The notes beneath the pieces were generated by a model, which had not been told where the DNA came from, made no database searches, and was given only the letters and a program-made list of their open reading frames with translations. From Paraburkholderia silvatlantica (GTDB lineage: Bacteria; Pseudomonadota; Gammaproteobacteria; Burkholderiales; Burkholderiaceae), in assembly GCF_003096715.1 (NCBI RefSeq), contig NZ_QEOL01000008.1, positions 62,001 to 126,000 of the forward strand: DNA of 64,000 bases, given 5' to 3'. The number at the start of each line of letters is the position of its first letter. Position 1 is the first letter of the stretch. A program made the translations under genes and the position numbers. This document shows positions 62,240-64,000 of the stretch, one piece after another.

Positions 62240-62776
62240 TTACGGTTTGCTCGCCATGCCCGCGCTAACGGCATCGAGCGCGGCTTCGAGCGTAATGCGC
62301 GCCTTTTCGCGGCGGCGTCGCGCGAGGCGTTCAACGCCCGCGCCGCGCTCGGATTCGCCCACCAGCAGCGCATGAATATCGGGCAGCGTCCAGATCGTGC
62401 CGCGCGTCCCCCAGGCGCCATCCGGAATCTCAGTCGGGAACACCCAGACGCGCGGCGCGACGTCATCGAACGGCCGGTCCTCCGCGCGCGCCACCGCTTC
62501 CGTGACGTTTCTGACGAGCGCGCGACGCGATTCGTCGGTGTATTGCCCTTCGGGTGCGCAAGGAATGATGCGGTAGCGTATCGTGTTCGCGCGTTCGCCG
62601 CCGATGTAAATCGCAGCAGGCCGATGAAGATGGAACACGGTGACTCGCTGTGCGGTCGGACTGGCGGGATCGTACCCTTCCGCCTTGATGAGGATGTCGG
62701 TCAGTTCCTTGACGAGGCGCGCTTCGGCCTCGGGCGTCAGGGCGTCTTCGGGCCACAGTGCATCGATCATTGGCAT
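62240..62776 (-). CDS. Tautomerase family protein
   Basis: 178 residues starting MPMIDALWPEDALTPEAEARLVKELTDILIKAEG; proline 2 would become the N-terminal catalytic proline, as in 4-oxalocrotonate tautomerases. A second half (TDESRRALVRNVTEAVARAED, then RVWVFPTEIPDGAWGTRG) looks like a fused second unit. First gene of the leftward operon; divergent from the AraC-type regulator. Substrate unknown. Confidence 0.82.
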   Translation of the reverse strand: MPMIDALWPEDALTPEAEARLVKELTDILIKAEGYDPASPTAQRVTVFHLHRPAAIYIGGERANTIRYRIIPCAPEGQYTDESRRALVRNVTEAVARAEDRPFDDVAPRVWVFPTEIPDGAWGTRGTIWTLPDIHALLVGESERGAGVERLARRRREKARITLEAALDAVSAGMASKP

Positions 62777-62875
62777 GGTATCGCTTCCGGGTCATTGGAT
62801 GCGGCCATGATCGGGGTTTACTCGTGCCGCCGAAAGTGGCAGCATCGCCATTATTCAGGGAATTTCAGACACGCA

Positions 62876-63913
62876 ATGGCCATCATCCGCATCTGGGTCT
62901 ACGACGGAATCCTCGCGTCCGGCGTCGCGGGACCTGTCGATGTCTTCAGCGCGGCCAACCAGTTCCACGCGCGCAAGGCTGCTTCGGACACGGCATCCGC
63001 ACCCGTGTTTGCATGGCGCGTGGAATCCCTCGACGGGCAACCGGTCACGGCTGCGTCGGGCCAGAGGATTCACGTCGACGGCAAGATCGACCCGCGCAAA
63101 CGCGCGGACGCCGTTCTGCTGACGGCACCGTTTTTCTCGAACATCGATGAATTCATCGGGCGCCGCGAGCAGTTGAACGCGCTGTATTCCGCACTGCGTC
63201 GTCAACGCAAGGCAGGTGCCGTGCTGGCGGCGTACTGCACGGCCAACTACCTGCTAGCCGAAGCGGGCCTGCTGGATGGACGCGCCGCAACGACGCACTG
63301 GGCGAGAGCCGCGGACTTCGCGCGCCGCTATCCGCGTGTCGAAGTTCGCGCACAGGAACTGCTGATCGCGCAAGACGGCATCATCTCTGGCGGTTCCGTG
63401 ACGTCGTATCTGAATCTCGCCGTGCGGCTCGTCGAGACGTTCGCCGGCGAAGCACTCGCCGCCATGACCGCGAAGGCGCTGCTGATCGACATGAACCGGA
63501 CTTCTCAGGCCTCCTTTGCATCGCTTCTCGACGAACACGGGCATACCGACACGCTCGTCGCACGCGCCCAGCAGCAAATGGAGGCAACGATGCAGCAGGG
63601 TTTCCGCTTGAGCGATCTGGCGGCATCGCTTGCTGTCAGCGAACGCACGCTCAATCGCCGTTTCAAGGAAGCCGTCGGGCTCGCACCGTTGACGTATCTG
63701 CAGAATCTGCGCATCGAAGTCGCGAAGCGCTTACTGGAAACACGGCCGATCGGGCTTGAGGCGGTGAGTCAGCGTGTCGGTTACAGCGATATCAGCACAT
63801 TTCGGCAATTGTTCAAACGGAAGACCGGTTTGTCGCCGAGTGAATATCAGATGCGGTTTTCGCGTGCAGCGGCGCAGAATATAGAAACCGAGTCAGGTCG
63901 CACCGGCGGCTGA
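62876..63913 (+). CDS. GlxA-type AraC family regulator (DJ-1/PfpI plus HTH)
   Basis: 345 residues. N-terminal DJ-1/PfpI-like domain (~1-190) with IWVYDGILASGVAGPVDVFSAANQF and AAYCTANYLLAEAGLLDGRAATTHW, where the nucleophile-elbow Cys (AYC) is kept. C-terminal AraC helix-turn-helices (~235-330): LSDLAASLAVSERTLNRRFKEAVGLAPLTYLQNLRIEVAKRLLE and AVSQRVGYSDISTFRQLFKRKTGLSPSEYQ. Divergent by 99 bp from the tautomerase operon, which it probably controls. Confidence 0.9.
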   Translation: MAIIRIWVYDGILASGVAGPVDVFSAANQFHARKAASDTASAPVFAWRVESLDGQPVTAASGQRIHVDGKIDPRKRADAVLLTAPFFSNIDEFIGRREQLNALYSALRRQRKAGAVLAAYCTANYLLAEAGLLDGRAATTHWARAADFARRYPRVEVRAQELLIAQDGIISGGSVTSYLNLAVRLVETFAGEALAAMTAKALLIDMNRTSQASFASLLDEHGHTDTLVARAQQQMEATMQQGFRLSDLAASLAVSERTLNRRFKEAVGLAPLTYLQNLRIEVAKRLLETRPIGLEAVSQRVGYSDISTFRQLFKRKTGLSPSEYQMRFSRAAAQNIETESGRTGG

Positions 63914-64000
63914 GGGCACGCGAGAACATCGCGCCGCAGTCCTCATCATTCCCCTCTTCCCCCTGCCTTTTTGTATCCCAACGTATCTGCAACAGTCAGG

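Noticed and set aside
1..64000. CRISPR array, rRNA operon, prophage or intact transposon
   Set aside because: No regularly spaced repeats, rRNA sequence, integrase, transposase or phage structural gene was seen.

Overview
The window is GC-rich, densely packed DNA from a Burkholderiaceae member, most likely a plant- or soil-associated Paraburkholderia. The pointers are a LuxR/RsaL/LuxI quorum-sensing locus of the BraR-RsaL-BraI type, a beta-ketoadipate (pca) operon, paraquat-inducible (PqiABC) genes, three RND efflux systems, and many 4-nt ATGA/GTGA gene overlaps. No rRNA, CRISPR array, intact insertion sequence or phage gene was seen. There is one tRNA, a lysine tRNA with no encoded CCA.

Layout. 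1-2044: an RND pump (permease cut by the window edge) with its adaptor, reading left. 2486-5847: a small membrane protein, a SulP anion transporter and a DUF2252 protein in one operon. 6079-12070: a LysE/RhtB exporter, DNA polymerase II, and a MocR-type regulator divergent from an omega-amino-acid:pyruvate aminotransferase. 12334-13703: a small unknown protein and a ferredoxin-NADP reductase. 13741-19066: pcaIJ and pcaBDC with a divergent LysR gene. 19158-21951: folE, cysE and two small proteins of unknown function. 22391-24176: the quorum-sensing locus. 24321-29021: an MFS drug exporter, a universal stress protein, an FNR-type regulator and an EgtB-like protein.

29198-40186 is the most unusual part. 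It is a leftward gene set with two related VOC-type extradiol dioxygenases, a fumarylacetoacetate-hydrolase-family enzyme, an acyl-CoA ligase, an OmpW channel, and a two-subunit molybdopterin enzyme of the pyrogallol-phloroglucinol transhydroxylase family whose large subunit carries an extra N-terminal SCP2-like domain. A divergent TetR gene borders it. Together they look like an undescribed pathway for polyhydroxylated aromatic compounds.

40248-50771 is a leftward run of adaptor, RND pump, outer-membrane channel and PqiA-PqiB-PqiC, so a drug-type efflux pump and an MCE-type lipid/envelope system are probably co-transcribed. It is controlled by a second TetR that is a close paralogue of the one beside the aromatic cluster; both TetR genes have related inverted repeats upstream, suggesting linked regulation of catabolism and envelope defence. 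50768-53819 holds a PerM-family protein, tRNA-Lys, an Hsp20 and an unknown protein. 53968-60455 is a third RND system whose TetR lies between two similar 24-bp operators. The right end has a decayed SDR gene, a truncated GST gene, a small operon (tautomerase, NTF2-like, secreted protein) and a divergent GlxA-type AraC regulator.
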